A stretch of DNA of 64,000 nucleotides from Paenibacillus tritici (lineage in GTDB: Bacteria > Bacillota > Bacilli > Paenibacillales > Paenibacillaceae), in the NCBI RefSeq assembly GCF_013204885.1, contig NZ_JABMKX010000012.1:124001-188000 (forward strand), read 5' to 3'. This document shows positions 18,051-26,914 of this stretch, one piece after another; the first letter of the stretch is position 1; every line of letters starts with the position of its first letter. The position numbers and the translations under genes are program-made. The notes beneath the pieces were generated by a model, which saw only the letters and a list, made by a program, of their open reading frames with translations, searched no databases and was not told where the DNA came from.

Positions 18051-19792
18051 AATGATGCATCTCCTTTAAACAAGCCTGCCGGGAACAAGGCCTGAACACG
18101 GGTAATTTCCTTAGGTATGCTTATGATTTGGAGTCCGAACTGTTCTCCGTAGTGCAGTCTGATCCGGTCATGAATATTGTTTAATCCGATTCTTTTCCGC
18201 TTCACTTCCACATCACTGGGTTCTGAGATTAGAACATGCTGTATCTTATCGCTTGGAATACCCTCGCCTTGATCAACGACTTCTATGATGACCCTGCCGC
18301 GCTCCCTGTAAGCGTGAATAGTAATAGGGCCTTCGAGCCCCCCTCCGTTATAACCATGGAAGATGCTATTCTCCACAAGCGGCTGCAGCAGCATTCTGAA
18401 CACAGGAAAGTCTATTAACCCTGCTTCGATATCTTCAATTAATTGGAAGTTTCGGTTATAACGGATGTTCTGGATCGCGATATAGTCCGATACATTTTGC
18501 AGTTCCTGACGCAGGGAGACCTTCTCCGAAGCGTCAGCTATCCCGTATTCCAGGATTGAAATCAGAGACTCGATCACCACATCTACTTTCTCGATTTGTC
18601 CGAGCCGGATGACATTGCTGATAGAGCCCAGCGTGTTATACAGAAAATGAGGGTTGATTTGAGACTGCAGCACTTGAATTTCCAGCTTGCGTTCAAGTTC
18701 ATGATGAAGCTCTGCTCCCCGGATCAGCTCCACAATCTGCTGCAGCATACGGTCGAAGGCCCGGGAGAGATCTCCAAACTCATCGTTCCGGTTAATGGAT
18801 ATCGTAGTTGTCAGAAGGCCTTGCTCCACCCGCTTCATTTTTGTTTTGAGTGCATAGAGCGGGGTCCTTATATATTTGGCAATGACGAAGGATACGAACA
18901 GGCTTAAGAGAAAACCTGCGGCCAGAAGCTCGATATAATAGGTTTCCAATCTGGATAAAGCCGCCTTCAGGCGTGATTCATCGTTGATCGAGAGGATGGT
19001 CCAGTTGAATTTCTCCGTCGGTTTCTTCAGAAGGGAGACGGGAGTCCCCTCTCTGGTATGCAATTGAAGGCTTGATTCTGCAGTATCCAGAATTTGTTCC
19101 GCCGATGTTTCACCAATGGAGAAGGTATGGTCCTGAATGTTCAGGGGGCCTTTATTTTCCGAGAATCCGGCAATGATTTTGCCCGATGCCGTGATTAGAG
19201 CCAAATTCATTTGTTCTTGCCGATTAATCTTGAACAGGGTTTCTTCAATGGCATTGAGATCCAGATCTACCGCAATGGCTATAGGAAACGGAGCGCCGTT
19301 CAGATATCGGACCATTGTCACAGTCCAGCCGGAATACTTGGATTTGTAAGGGTCGCTGACAAAGGTAGTCCTTCTGTCCTTGTCAGCCGCAGCAAACAAC
19401 GGTTCTCTTTCCGCTAAAGGTTCATCGAATATCCGGGTCGGCGTGCTTCCGCCTAGAATGGATAAATCGCTTTTGATCAAATAGATATTGCTTACGTAAT
19501 TACTGTTAAGTTCATACAGCACTCTTAATTGCTTTTTAATCACATCCGTATTGTCCATGTTGGCCTTCACCGATGATTCGACCGAGAACAGGATCGTCTG
19601 GAAGGAGGAGAAATTAACGGTGAAATACTGGTCTATCTTGTCAAGAATCTGGTTGGTGTAATACACATCCGTGGTTCTTATTTCCTTCTGGACATAACGG
19701 TAAGACAACTGGCTGATCAAGATGATGCAGCTTAACACAAAGGCAAACACGATTAAAAATAATTTCAAAGGCAAGCTGATTCTTCTTCGCAT
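18047..19792 (-). CDS. YesM-type sensor histidine kinase
   Basis: A 581-residue membrane kinase with TM1 at about 9-29, an extracellular dCache-like sensor domain 30-285, TM2 about 287-306, HAMP about 305-358, a HisKA_5/His_kinase domain with phosphoacceptor His382 in 'QSQINPHFLYNTL', and an HATPase domain with N-box 'LLQPLVENSIFHGY' and G-boxes 'DQGEGI' and 'GLNNIHDRI'. This matches the YesM/LytS-type kinases that pair with AraC-type response regulators in Paenibacillus sugar loci. It lies 91 bp downstream of the solute-binding lipoprotein, with a hairpin in the gap, so part of the transport transcript may end before it. Confidence 0.93.
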   Translation of the reverse strand: MRRRISLPLKLFLIVFAFVLSCIILISQLSYRYVQKEIRTTDVYYTNQILDKIDQYFTVNFSSFQTILFSVESSVKANMDNTDVIKKQLRVLYELNSNYVSNIYLIKSDLSILGGSTPTRIFDEPLAEREPLFAAADKDRRTTFVSDPYKSKYSGWTVTMVRYLNGAPFPIAIAVDLDLNAIEETLFKINRQEQMNLALITASGKIIAGFSENKGPLNIQDHTFSIGETSAEQILDTAESSLQLHTREGTPVSLLKKPTEKFNWTILSINDESRLKAALSRLETYYIELLAAGFLLSLFVSFVIAKYIRTPLYALKTKMKRVEQGLLTTTISINRNDEFGDLSRAFDRMLQQIVELIRGAELHHELERKLEIQVLQSQINPHFLYNTLGSISNVIRLGQIEKVDVVIESLISILEYGIADASEKVSLRQELQNVSDYIAIQNIRYNRNFQLIEDIEAGLIDFPVFRMLLQPLVENSIFHGYNGGGLEGPITIHAYRERGRVIIEVVDQGEGIPSDKIQHVLISEPSDVEVKRKRIGLNNIHDRIRLHYGEQFGLQIISIPKEITRVQALFPAGLFKGDASL

Positions 19793-19844
19793 GGATCATC
19801 TTCCTTCTGCATCTGTATTGAACAAATCATAGCATATGACAACA

Positions 19845-19874
19845 AAGAGAGGGGCTAATGATAGCCGCTCTCTT
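19845..19874 (-). terminator. Hairpin after the solute-binding lipoprotein gene
   Basis: AAGAGAGGGGCTA (19845-19857) pairs with TAGCCGCTCTCTT (19862-19874) with one mismatch; on the minus strand the next bases are TGTTGTC, a weak T tract. It probably attenuates read-through from the transporter genes into the two-component genes. Confidence 0.5.
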
Positions 19875-19883
19875 CGTTTGATT

Positions 19884-21470
19884 TTACTTAATTAAGCCTG
19901 CTTCTTTGAATTGTTTGATTACAGACTCCTTATATCTCTGCATGTCAAACTTGGTCTCCAGTGTATCAAGGAAATTATCCCAGTTCGACAGAGGTTCTTT
20001 GCCAGTCATGAATTTGACCAGACTCTCATTAATGTAACGCTGGCGGTCGGCTGCCAATGAATCGTTCGGGTCTTCAGTCAATAGATTCCCGGGCAAGGTA
20101 GCCGCCACATATTTCTGGTTGTTCTCAAAAGCTTCTGCCGTCTTAGGATTCTGGAAGCTGAAGTACTCAGCATCATCCCCGCGGCGCGGCATTCTATAAT
20201 GATCGACCCATAGGTACTTTTCTTTCATATCCTTCGATAATTCGGAGGTTTTATTTTTGATCTTGCCGTCTACCACATCCCAATGAATCCCTTTGATCCC
20301 GTAAGCAAAATTCGGATAGGCTTCCTGGTCCGTGAAGAAATAATTCAGCATGGACAAGATGCGGATGATTTTCTCCTTGTCCGCTTTTTTGGAGATGGCC
20401 CATGAATTGCCCTGGAACGATTTTCTCTCTACAATCTGATCACCATAAGGGCCTGTCATTGGAGGAATAACGATCCATTCCGGCACCTCTCCGCTGATTT
20501 CTTTCATTTTCTGCTGATAATCCGGTTCCAGTCTGCGGGCGTCTCTGATCATGAAGCCGACCTTCCCCTTAAATAGCTTTTGGTCGAGCAAATCGGGCGT
20601 GTTCATCGTCACCCAATCCGGATCTACAACCTTGGCTTCCATCATTTTATGGATATAGGCGAGCGCTTCTTTCATTTTGGGGTCGGTAAACAGGAACACC
20701 GGTTCATTGTCCTTCACATCAATGGCTGATGGCGGATTGACGCCGAACATCCACATCAGGCTATCGAAGCCGTAGGTTTGCAGATTGCCCTCTTTATTCA
20801 TACCGCCTATGAAGCCGTACGTATCGTTTTTGCCGTTACCGTCCGGGTCCTTCTCTGTAAAGGCTTTCATAACTTCAAAGAGCTCGTCAGGTGTCGTGGG
20901 CACTTCCATATTCAGCTTGGTCAGCCAATCTTTACGGATGAAGTAGCTTCGGCTGATCCCGTTCACATTATCATAGCCGGGAACTCCAATGGTTTGTCCC
21001 TGATAGGACACCGCCTCCCAGGAGTCGCTGCTGAACCGTTTCTTCAATTCAGGGAATTGATCCAGATACGGTGTCAGATCCGCAAGAACACCCTGATCAT
21101 AATATTGCGCGAGATCCGCCCGGCTTTTCAAGAAAATCAGATCCGGAATATCTCCGCCGGCAATGAGCGTATTCAATTTAGTCGTTGCTTGCCCGGATTG
21201 AGGAATCATCATTTCCAGGTCGATATTGACGGCTTTCTCCAGCATTTGACGCTGGATATCTTCTTCACGGGGAGGAATTGGAGCAGCAGCATTGAACGTC
21301 CCCTGGTTGAACATCGAGATTTTTAGTTTAGTTTTAAAGGGACTAGACGGGTCTTGTGAATTACCTGGAGCTGTCGATGTATCCTCTTTAGCTTCCCCAC
21401 ATCCAGACAACACCGTTCCCACCCCGACCATTGCTGCCAGAATAGCCAATGAAATCGCTTTACGTTGCAT
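19884..21470 (-). CDS. Extracellular carbohydrate-binding lipoprotein (LplA/YtcQ type)
   Basis: A 528-residue lipoprotein with signal peptide and lipobox 'VLSGC', lipid-anchored Cys24. The mature part is a family 1-type solute-binding protein: 'LKISMFNQGTFN' start, 'LNTLIAGGDIPDLIFL' and 'ALAYIHKMMEAKVVDPDW' are recognisable, and the length (over 500) is typical of LplA-like oligosaccharide binders. It is the third gene after two permeases (gap 65 bp to the previous gene), giving a complete binding protein plus two permeases. No ATPase gene is present, as usual for this class, which shares an MsmX-like ATPase encoded elsewhere. The bound sugar is unknown, but the downstream enzymes suggest an acetylated plant or microbial polysaccharide fragment. 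Confidence 0.92.
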   Translation of the reverse strand: MQRKAISLAILAAMVGVGTVLSGCGEAKEDTSTAPGNSQDPSSPFKTKLKISMFNQGTFNAAAPIPPREEDIQRQMLEKAVNIDLEMMIPQSGQATTKLNTLIAGGDIPDLIFLKSRADLAQYYDQGVLADLTPYLDQFPELKKRFSSDSWEAVSYQGQTIGVPGYDNVNGISRSYFIRKDWLTKLNMEVPTTPDELFEVMKAFTEKDPDGNGKNDTYGFIGGMNKEGNLQTYGFDSLMWMFGVNPPSAIDVKDNEPVFLFTDPKMKEALAYIHKMMEAKVVDPDWVTMNTPDLLDQKLFKGKVGFMIRDARRLEPDYQQKMKEISGEVPEWIVIPPMTGPYGDQIVERKSFQGNSWAISKKADKEKIIRILSMLNYFFTDQEAYPNFAYGIKGIHWDVVDGKIKNKTSELSKDMKEKYLWVDHYRMPRRGDDAEYFSFQNPKTAEAFENNQKYVAATLPGNLLTEDPNDSLAADRQRYINESLVKFMTGKEPLSNWDNFLDTLETKFDMQRYKESVIKQFKEAGLIK

Positions 21471-21535
21471 AATGACCTCTCCTTTGCTTCTATATTATCA
21501 CGGTTTCCCCGTAACAACTCCGGTTGAAATGCTTT

Positions 21536-22405
21536 TTAACCTTTGACCGACCCCAAGAGTACACCTTTGGTAAAATGCTTTTGCATAAAGGGGTAGACGA
21601 TTAAGATCGGGACGGTAGTCACCACAACTGCAGCCATTTGCACTGCGAACGTACTCACCGCTCCGGAATTGGCAAGCGAATCAGCACTTTGGGTGGCGAC
21701 ATTAAGCAGGATGTTACGCAAGATGACTTGAAGCGGCATCAGGCTGGAATCATTGATATAGACAATAGCATCGAAGTAACTGTTCCAATGCCCGACTGCG
21801 TAGAATAAGGAGATGGTGGACAGGACGGGCAAGGACAGGGGTAAAATGATCCGCCATAAGGACTGAAGCTCACTTGCCCCGTCTACCCTCGCTGATTCCT
21901 CAATTTCTGCGGGCAATTGCTCGAAAAATCCTTTGATGATGACCAGATTAAAGGCACTGATGAGCTGTGGAATGATCAGTACCCATGGACTGTTCAGCAA
22001 TCCCAGCGAGCGGACTAATAAATAAGTCGGAATTAATCCTCCCCCGAACATCATCGTGAAGACAATGAATAGCAGGAATGGGCTTCGCCCCGGCAAATAT
22101 TTTTTGGATAAGGGATACGCTGCGATTACCGTAAAAAACACATTCAGCAAAGTGCCTACAATCGTCCGGAACAAGGTGATTTTATAGGCCTGCCCGATGC
22201 CATGAGAGATGAATACTTCTTTGTAGGCTAGAAAGGTAAAGGTCTCTGGTATAATCACAATTCCTCTTCTTAGCACTTCCGATTCCGGGGTTACTGAGAC
22301 CGCAACCACATACAGAAAGGGGAGTAAGCACAGCAGGGATAGCAGAATCAGAATAAAATAAACGACAGCTTGCCAGACTTTTTCCCCGATTGTTAAATTG
22401 ATCAT
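21536..22405 (-). CDS. Carbohydrate ABC transporter permease (LplC/YtcP type)
   Basis: A 289-residue inner-membrane permease with about six membrane segments. The EAA loop that contacts the ATPase is visible as 'EESARVDGASELQSLWRIILPLSLP' in overlap, and the C-terminus ends 'MQKHFTKGVLLGSVKG', a hallmark of LplC/AraQ-type sugar permeases. It follows the partner permease by 13 bp, so the two are cotranscribed and should form a heterodimer for the lipoprotein at 19884-21470. Confidence 0.93.
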   Translation of the reverse strand: MINLTIGEKVWQAVVYFILILLSLLCLLPFLYVVAVSVTPESEVLRRGIVIIPETFTFLAYKEVFISHGIGQAYKITLFRTIVGTLLNVFFTVIAAYPLSKKYLPGRSPFLLFIVFTMMFGGGLIPTYLLVRSLGLLNSPWVLIIPQLISAFNLVIIKGFFEQLPAEIEESARVDGASELQSLWRIILPLSLPVLSTISLFYAVGHWNSYFDAIVYINDSSLMPLQVILRNILLNVATQSADSLANSGAVSTFAVQMAAVVVTTVPILIVYPFMQKHFTKGVLLGSVKG

Positions 22406-22418
22406 TTAGATCACCCCC

Positions 22419-23366
22419 TCACCAGATCTGCCCATCGAATTTTTTGGCGATCTTATTCGCCGTCAGCACTAAAATAAATCCGATGACTGCTTTAAACAAT
22501 CCTACTGCCGTGGCCAGGCCAATCTTAAGCCGCTCCAGCCCTTCCCGGTATACCCAGGTGTCGATAATGTCGATCTTCTCCTGATTGAAGCTGTTGGCAA
22601 ACATGAATATCTGGTCAAAACCAGCATCCAGGATATGGCTTAACTTCAGGATCAGCATCAGAATCATAACTCCCCGGATGCCGGGAAGGGTTACATGCCA
22701 GAGCTGTCTCGATTTGGAAGCGCCATCAATTCTAGCCGCTTCATATAGACTCGGATCGATTCCCGCTAATGCGGCAAGATACAATATCGCTCCCCAGCCA
22801 ATATCTTTCCATATTTCAGATAAGATAATCAGCAGTCTGCCCCAGGCAGGTTCTGTCAGGAAGGAGATAGGCTCCACTCCAGCTTCCTTCAAAATCATGT
22901 TAAACAGACCATCCCCCGGAGCTAATAAAGCCACCATCATTCCATACACTATGACCCATGACAGAAAATGGGGTAAATACGTGATCGTTTGAACGATTTT
23001 CTTAAACCATTGGGTATACACTTCGTTAAGCAGCAAAGCCAGAATAATGGGAGCCGAGAAACCGAACAACAGCTTATACAGCGATATGATAATCGTGTTT
23101 CTCATGATGTCCCAGAAATACACGCCGTTCATAAAATCCGTGAAATTTCTGAATCCCACCCACGGGCTATCCCATAGCCCCAAAGCCAGGTTATAGTTCT
23201 TAAAGGCAATAATGATTCCCGCCATAGGAATGTATTTGAATACGGCAAAATAAATCAATGCCGGGAACAAGAGCGCGTACATCACTTTATACTTTTTTAT
23301 CGTCCTTATCCATGAGTTCCGCTTTTTGGAGAGGGGAATGGCGTCCGCTGCCAGTTTCGCTTGCAT
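22419..23366 (-). CDS. Carbohydrate ABC transporter permease (LplB type)
   Basis: A 315-residue permease and first gene of the transport operon. It has an N-terminal basic stretch, six predicted membrane helices, 'YALLFPALIYFAVFKYIPMAG' in overlap as the first helix, and the EAA loop 'YEAARIDGASKSRQLWHVTLP' in overlap. The 'WVYREGLERLKIGLATAVGLFK' region near the end is typical of LplB homologues. The ATG has GAGGTGATGAA upstream. It pairs with the next gene. No cre-like site is seen upstream; the neighbouring YesM/YesN system is the likely regulator. Confidence 0.93.
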   Translation of the reverse strand: MQAKLAADAIPLSKKRNSWIRTIKKYKVMYALLFPALIYFAVFKYIPMAGIIIAFKNYNLALGLWDSPWVGFRNFTDFMNGVYFWDIMRNTIIISLYKLLFGFSAPIILALLLNEVYTQWFKKIVQTITYLPHFLSWVIVYGMMVALLAPGDGLFNMILKEAGVEPISFLTEPAWGRLLIILSEIWKDIGWGAILYLAALAGIDPSLYEAARIDGASKSRQLWHVTLPGIRGVMILMLILKLSHILDAGFDQIFMFANSFNQEKIDIIDTWVYREGLERLKIGLATAVGLFKAVIGFILVLTANKIAKKFDGQIW

Positions 23367-23459
23367 TTCATCACCTCGTCTTTATTTATAGTTGTATAGT
23401 AGCACCCCCTACCCGGACAAATTTCTGTGATTTCAAGAATTTCTTATAAGATATTAAGG

Positions 23460-23640
23460 AGTGACCTTTAGGGAAGTCCTTGGTTTTTGAGCAGGATCAA
23501 CGTTAGCGCCTGGAAGGACGCTGCGTGAACGGACCGATGTTCCAATCGCTGTGGTCTCCAGATTTTTTGGATTCACCTTTGAGGTGAAAATCCGGAGACC
23601 AAGGCGACCGCTGACGCTTTTCCACATTCGTTCCGTCCTC
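23460..23640 (-). repeat. Dispersed palindromic intergenic repeat, copy C
   Basis: A hairpin arm GGTCTCCAGATTTT (23553-23566) pairs with AAAATCCGGAGACC (23587-23600) around an inner TCACCTTTGAGGTGA. Reverse-complemented, 23587-23615 matches copy B at 7561-7590. Bases 23516-23541 are also repeated exactly at 26300-26325. No gene is seen in 23367-23756. Confidence 0.65.
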
Positions 23641-23689
23641 TCCGCTGTTTAAGCTGAAAAAGTTTCTTCAAATCTGTCTAAAATCACAA

Positions 23690-23735
23690 AAAACAAACAG
23701 AAAACAGCGATTCTCCCGGAGAAGAATCGCTGCGA
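23690..23735 (-). terminator. Terminator of the DHFR-like gene
   Basis: CAGCGATTCT (23705-23714) pairs with AGAATCGCTG (23723-23732); on the minus strand a T-rich run (TTTTCTGTTTGTTTTTTG) follows. It lies 25 bp beyond the DHFR-like stop codon in the proper orientation. Confidence 0.75.
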
Positions 23736-23756
23736 TTGTTGTGCTTGGATAGCCCC

Positions 23757-24344
23757 TTAAGCTAACGGTCCTCTTATCGTCTGGTAAGTGAGGCCTATGG
23801 CTCCAGAATCAAAGGTCTTGTTGTCGATTAGCTTAAGATTAATCTTCTCCTTGAGACCTTGGAATAACGGCAATCCGCTACCGATCAGGACAGGAGAAAC
23901 CGTAATTTTATACTCATCAATTAGATCAAGCTGCATAAGGTAGTGTGCCAGCCTGGGACTGCCGAGGATAACCATATCCTTGCCGGGCTGCTGTTTGAGG
24001 TTATGGATCTCTTCCTCGGCAGCTTCTTTCACCAGTCTGGAATTATTCCATTCGACGTTCTCCAATGTTGTGGAAAAAACGATTTTGGTTGCCTTTTCGA
24101 TCCACTCGGCATGATTCAGTTCATGCTGTGAAGCTGACGGGTTCGAAGGCACGGATGGCCAGTAATTGTACATCATCTGATAAGTCCCTCGTCCCCAAAT
24201 GACAGTGTCGGCAGTACTGAGAATTTCTTTCGCATGTTTTTCTAAATCAGCATCGTAGGAAACCCAGCCAATGTCCATTTCACCCTTCGGCCCTTCAACA
24301 AAACCGTCAAGCGATGCGTGCAGAAATAGAACGAGCTTTCTCAT
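23757..24344 (-). CDS. Dihydrofolate reductase-like (RibD C-terminal fold) protein
   Basis: A 195-residue protein of the YyaP/RibD_C family, an NAD(P)H-dependent dihydrofolate-reductase fold. 'RKLVLFLHASLDGFVEGPKG' opens the fold, 'TVIWGRGTYQMM' is the typical second block, and 'KDMVILGSPRLAHYLMQLDLIDEY' is the cofactor-binding part; 'VLIGSGLPLF' near residue 150 is the usual final motif. Members of this family have no firmly established substrate. AAAGGAG precedes the ATG. It lies 120 bp downstream of the TetR gene on the same strand and may be controlled by it. Confidence 0.85.
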   Translation of the reverse strand: MRKLVLFLHASLDGFVEGPKGEMDIGWVSYDADLEKHAKEILSTADTVIWGRGTYQMMYNYWPSVPSNPSASQHELNHAEWIEKATKIVFSTTLENVEWNNSRLVKEAAEEEIHNLKQQPGKDMVILGSPRLAHYLMQLDLIDEYKITVSPVLIGSGLPLFQGLKEKINLKLIDNKTFDSGAIGLTYQTIRGPLA

Positions 24345-24464
24345 TTTCAGTTCTCCTTTGTTTATGCGTACGATTTCCCGCTACGTCTACTTGGTTTGTT
24401 ACACTGCTGCAAGCCCAGTATATCAACGGAATTCTCTACATGCTAGAGTTACGTGCTGCTAGGT

Positions 24465-25124
24465 TTAATACAAGTCTTTCGAAATTTTTTGTGCCATATA
24501 CTCCATTCTAGGAATCATCAAGTTGTCATCTATCCTTTCCGTTTCATCAGGTTTAAACAACTGAGTTTTTTTTAGATTGTAATATTCAAATAGCACCTGA
24601 TACACGGTCAAATGGTTCTCCATCAGGTATTTCACATCTAACACGGTTCTTAGAATCTCATCCTGCAAGACGATAAGCCTGCCATCAATCCTATTAAAAA
24701 CCCCATTATTCATTCCTGCTTCATAGAAAGCCAATTCCTGATGTTCCCGCTCTTTCATCGCTTTTTTTAGCCGCTCATAGCTCTCAGGGTAACTGCCCTC
24801 AAGCTCCCTCAGGAAAATATCGGTGATGTACTCTTTTAATAAAATGGTTTGTTCAAATAAATGCTGAAATCGTGGACCGTACGCTTGATTCGATTCAGAA
24901 TCTTCTATAATTTCATGGATATATTTTACAAGGCCACTGACAATAAACGTTATGATATCTTCTTTGGTCGAGAAATATTTATATAGAGTGGCCCTGCTGA
25001 TATCCATAATTTTTGCGATTTCGTCAATTTTCAGACTTTGGAATCCATTTTTTCTAACGAATGTTACCAGTCTATTCGCAAGATTAATCCTCATCTGATG
25101 TTGTTTTTCATTCTGTGGTTCCAT
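24465..25124 (-). CDS. TetR family transcriptional regulator
   Basis: A 219-residue repressor. The N-terminal HTH is clear: 'NGFQSLKIDEIAKIMDISRA' then 'TLYKYFSTKEDIITF'; the remaining helices form the ligand domain. AAGGGGG lies seven bases before ATG 25124. It is divergent from the aldo/keto reductase gene across 160 bp holding repeated ATACAC/GACAC words (25168-25205), possible operator half-sites. It probably represses itself and the reductase in response to a small toxic compound. Confidence 0.88.
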   Translation of the reverse strand: MEPQNEKQHQMRINLANRLVTFVRKNGFQSLKIDEIAKIMDISRATLYKYFSTKEDIITFIVSGLVKYIHEIIEDSESNQAYGPRFQHLFEQTILLKEYITDIFLRELEGSYPESYERLKKAMKEREHQELAFYEAGMNNGVFNRIDGRLIVLQDEILRTVLDVKYLMENHLTVYQVLFEYYNLKKTQLFKPDETERIDDNLMIPRMEYMAQKISKDLY

Positions 25125-25284
25125 GTAAATGCCCCCTTGTAAATTATAGTATAACTCATAAGCATGACTCCATACACCATATACACAATAGACACTTTAT
25201 ACACTTTTTGTTTACTTAATTTATTTTCCGTGATAATATGGTTTTGTTCCTGAGGAAATGAAAATGGATAAGGGAGGCACCACA

Positions 25285-26277
25285 ATGAAAACCCGGATTC
25301 TTGGTCAGCAAGGTTTAAGCGTTTCCGCTATTGGTTTGGGAACCATGGGGATGACAATGGCCTACGGTCCTTCAAATGACACGGAGGGAATAGCGACAAT
25401 TCGCCGGGCCTATGAGCTTGGAGTTCATTTCTTTGATACGGCAGAATTATATGGATATGGAAAAGGCCACAATGAACAGCTGCTGGGTACAGCAGTGAAG
25501 GATTTTCGTGACAAGGTAGTACTGGCTACCAAATTTGGCTTTGACATGACAGCCAAGCCATTCGGAACACGTTTCAACAGCCGTCCAGATAATATTCGTA
25601 AAGTAGCGGAGAACAGTCTTCGCTATCTGCAGACGGATTACATTGATGTTCTCTATCAGCATATCCCTGATCCTGATGTTCCTATCGAGGAGGTAGCCGG
25701 GGTCGTTGGAGATCTGATCCAAGAAGGGAAGGTTAAATATTTCGGGTTGAGTAATACGGGCTCCAGAACCATCCGCCGAGCTCACGCTGTTACCCCGGTG
25801 TCTATGCTTCAGACTGAATATTCCATATTCGAACGCGAGATCGAGGACAATATACTGCCAACCTTGAATGAATTGGGTATAGGTCTGGTGCCGTACTCTC
25901 CATTAGGCAGAGGGTTCCTGACCGATGCGGTTAAACCCTCTCACGAGTACGCCGAAGACGATATGCGCCGATTCGATGAGCGTTGGCAAGGGGACAACTA
26001 TATCTACAACCTGAACGCAACCGGGCAACTTAGAGAACTTGCTTCTGTCAAAGGGATCTCTGTAGCAGAATTGGCCCTGGCCTGGCTTCTTCACCAAGGA
26101 GAGAATATCGTCCCGATCCCTGGTACACGCAGCGCTGCGCGGGTTGAGCAGAACATTGGCTCTGTTCATGTTCATCTCTCACAAGCTGATCTTCAGCGTA
26201 TTAATGAGATCCTTCCGCACGGATCAGCCGGCAGCCGGTATCCGGCTGGAATGTTAGAGAATTTCACAAGAGATTGA
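25285..26277 (+). CDS. Aldo/keto reductase
   Basis: A 330-residue NADPH-dependent (beta/alpha)8 reductase of carbonyl compounds. The catalytic tetrad is intact: Asp51 and Tyr56 in 'FFDTAELYG', Lys83 in 'LATKFG' and His126 in 'YQHIPDP'. The cofactor-binding end 'IPIPGTRSAARVEQNIG' is typical. I start at ATG 25285, which has GGGAGG seven bases upstream; the frame is open back to 25258 but without a good site. The divergent TetR gene suggests induction by an electrophile or aldehyde. Confidence 0.92.
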   Translation: MKTRILGQQGLSVSAIGLGTMGMTMAYGPSNDTEGIATIRRAYELGVHFFDTAELYGYGKGHNEQLLGTAVKDFRDKVVLATKFGFDMTAKPFGTRFNSRPDNIRKVAENSLRYLQTDYIDVLYQHIPDPDVPIEEVAGVVGDLIQEGKVKYFGLSNTGSRTIRRAHAVTPVSMLQTEYSIFEREIEDNILPTLNELGIGLVPYSPLGRGFLTDAVKPSHEYAEDDMRRFDERWQGDNYIYNLNATGQLRELASVKGISVAELALAWLLHQGENIVPIPGTRSAARVEQNIGSVHVHLSQADLQRINEILPHGSAGSRYPAGMLENFTRD

Positions 26278-26299
26278 AGATCAAAGTGAGCACTTTGGT

Positions 26300-26360
26300 G
26301 GACGCTGCGTGAACGGACCGATGTTTGGGTCGCTGTTTAAGCAGGGGACGATAACCTTTG
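26300..26360. repeat. Partial copy of the dispersed intergenic repeat
   Basis: Bases 26300-26325 are identical to 23516-23541, followed by 'TCGCTGTTTAAGC', which resembles 23639-23656. It lies just after the aldo/keto reductase stop codon. Confidence 0.7.
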
Positions 26361-26469
26361 TTTAAAAACAAAGAACAAAATCACCCTGCGAGTGGATAAA
26401 TGTAGGAACCTCTGCGTTCCAGAGAACTCGTATGGCTACCTCCACTGTACCCATCTGCCCATTTCCGGG

Positions 26470-26690
26470 GCATCCGGCCTACGTGGCACGTCCAGTCCAA
26501 TTGTGTTCGGTTTTTCGCTTACATTCAGCCTACGTGGCGCTCCCCGTCCAATTGTGTTCGGTTTTCCGATTACATTTGGCTTACGCGGCGCTCACAGTCC
26601 AATTGTGTTCGGTTTTCCGATTACATCCGGCCCACGCATACTCGCACCAGCACATTGTATTCGGTTTTTCGCTTACATTCTAGGCTCCTC
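26470..26690. repeat. Four-copy 51-bp tandem repeat
   Basis: The word CCAATTGTGTTCGGTTT recurs at 26497, 26548 and 26599, with a diverged fourth copy at about 26651; each unit also contains CTACGTGGC-type and TTACATT text. Because 51 is a multiple of three, several frames stay open through the array and give 17-residue repeat peptides, but there is no convincing ribosome site or outside homology. I treat it as a non-coding repeat. The rest of 26360-26780 holds no gene. Confidence 0.8.
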
Positions 26691-26785
26691 ATTTACTCAT
26701 GCGGCCCCAGTATCATTCAATGAGCACTTCCTCCCCACGCTACGCCTTCTTATCCACATCTGGCGGATATTATAATTTCCTATAC

Positions 26786-26832
26786 AAGAAAAAAGCAGCG
26801 ATTCTCCAAAAACGGAGATCGCTGCTTTTTAA
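26786..26832. terminator. Bidirectional terminator between aldo/keto reductase and cydC
   Basis: A run of A, then GCAGCGAT-TCTCC, a short loop, GGAG-ATCGCTGC, then TTTTT. The symmetrical A and T flanks let it terminate from both sides: the plus-strand reductase and the minus-strand cyd operon, whose stop codon is at 26915. Confidence 0.75.
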
Positions 26833-26914
26833 CATTTCAAGCCTTTTAGAAATTCGGGAAGCCCGTCCAAGTCCTAGAAGGCCAAGGCAATCGTCATATG
26901 CGTATACAGCATCC

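Noticed and set aside
20778..21326. 182-codon plus-strand frame opposite the solute-binding lipoprotein
   Set aside because: Shadow frame of a confident gene, with no start signal.
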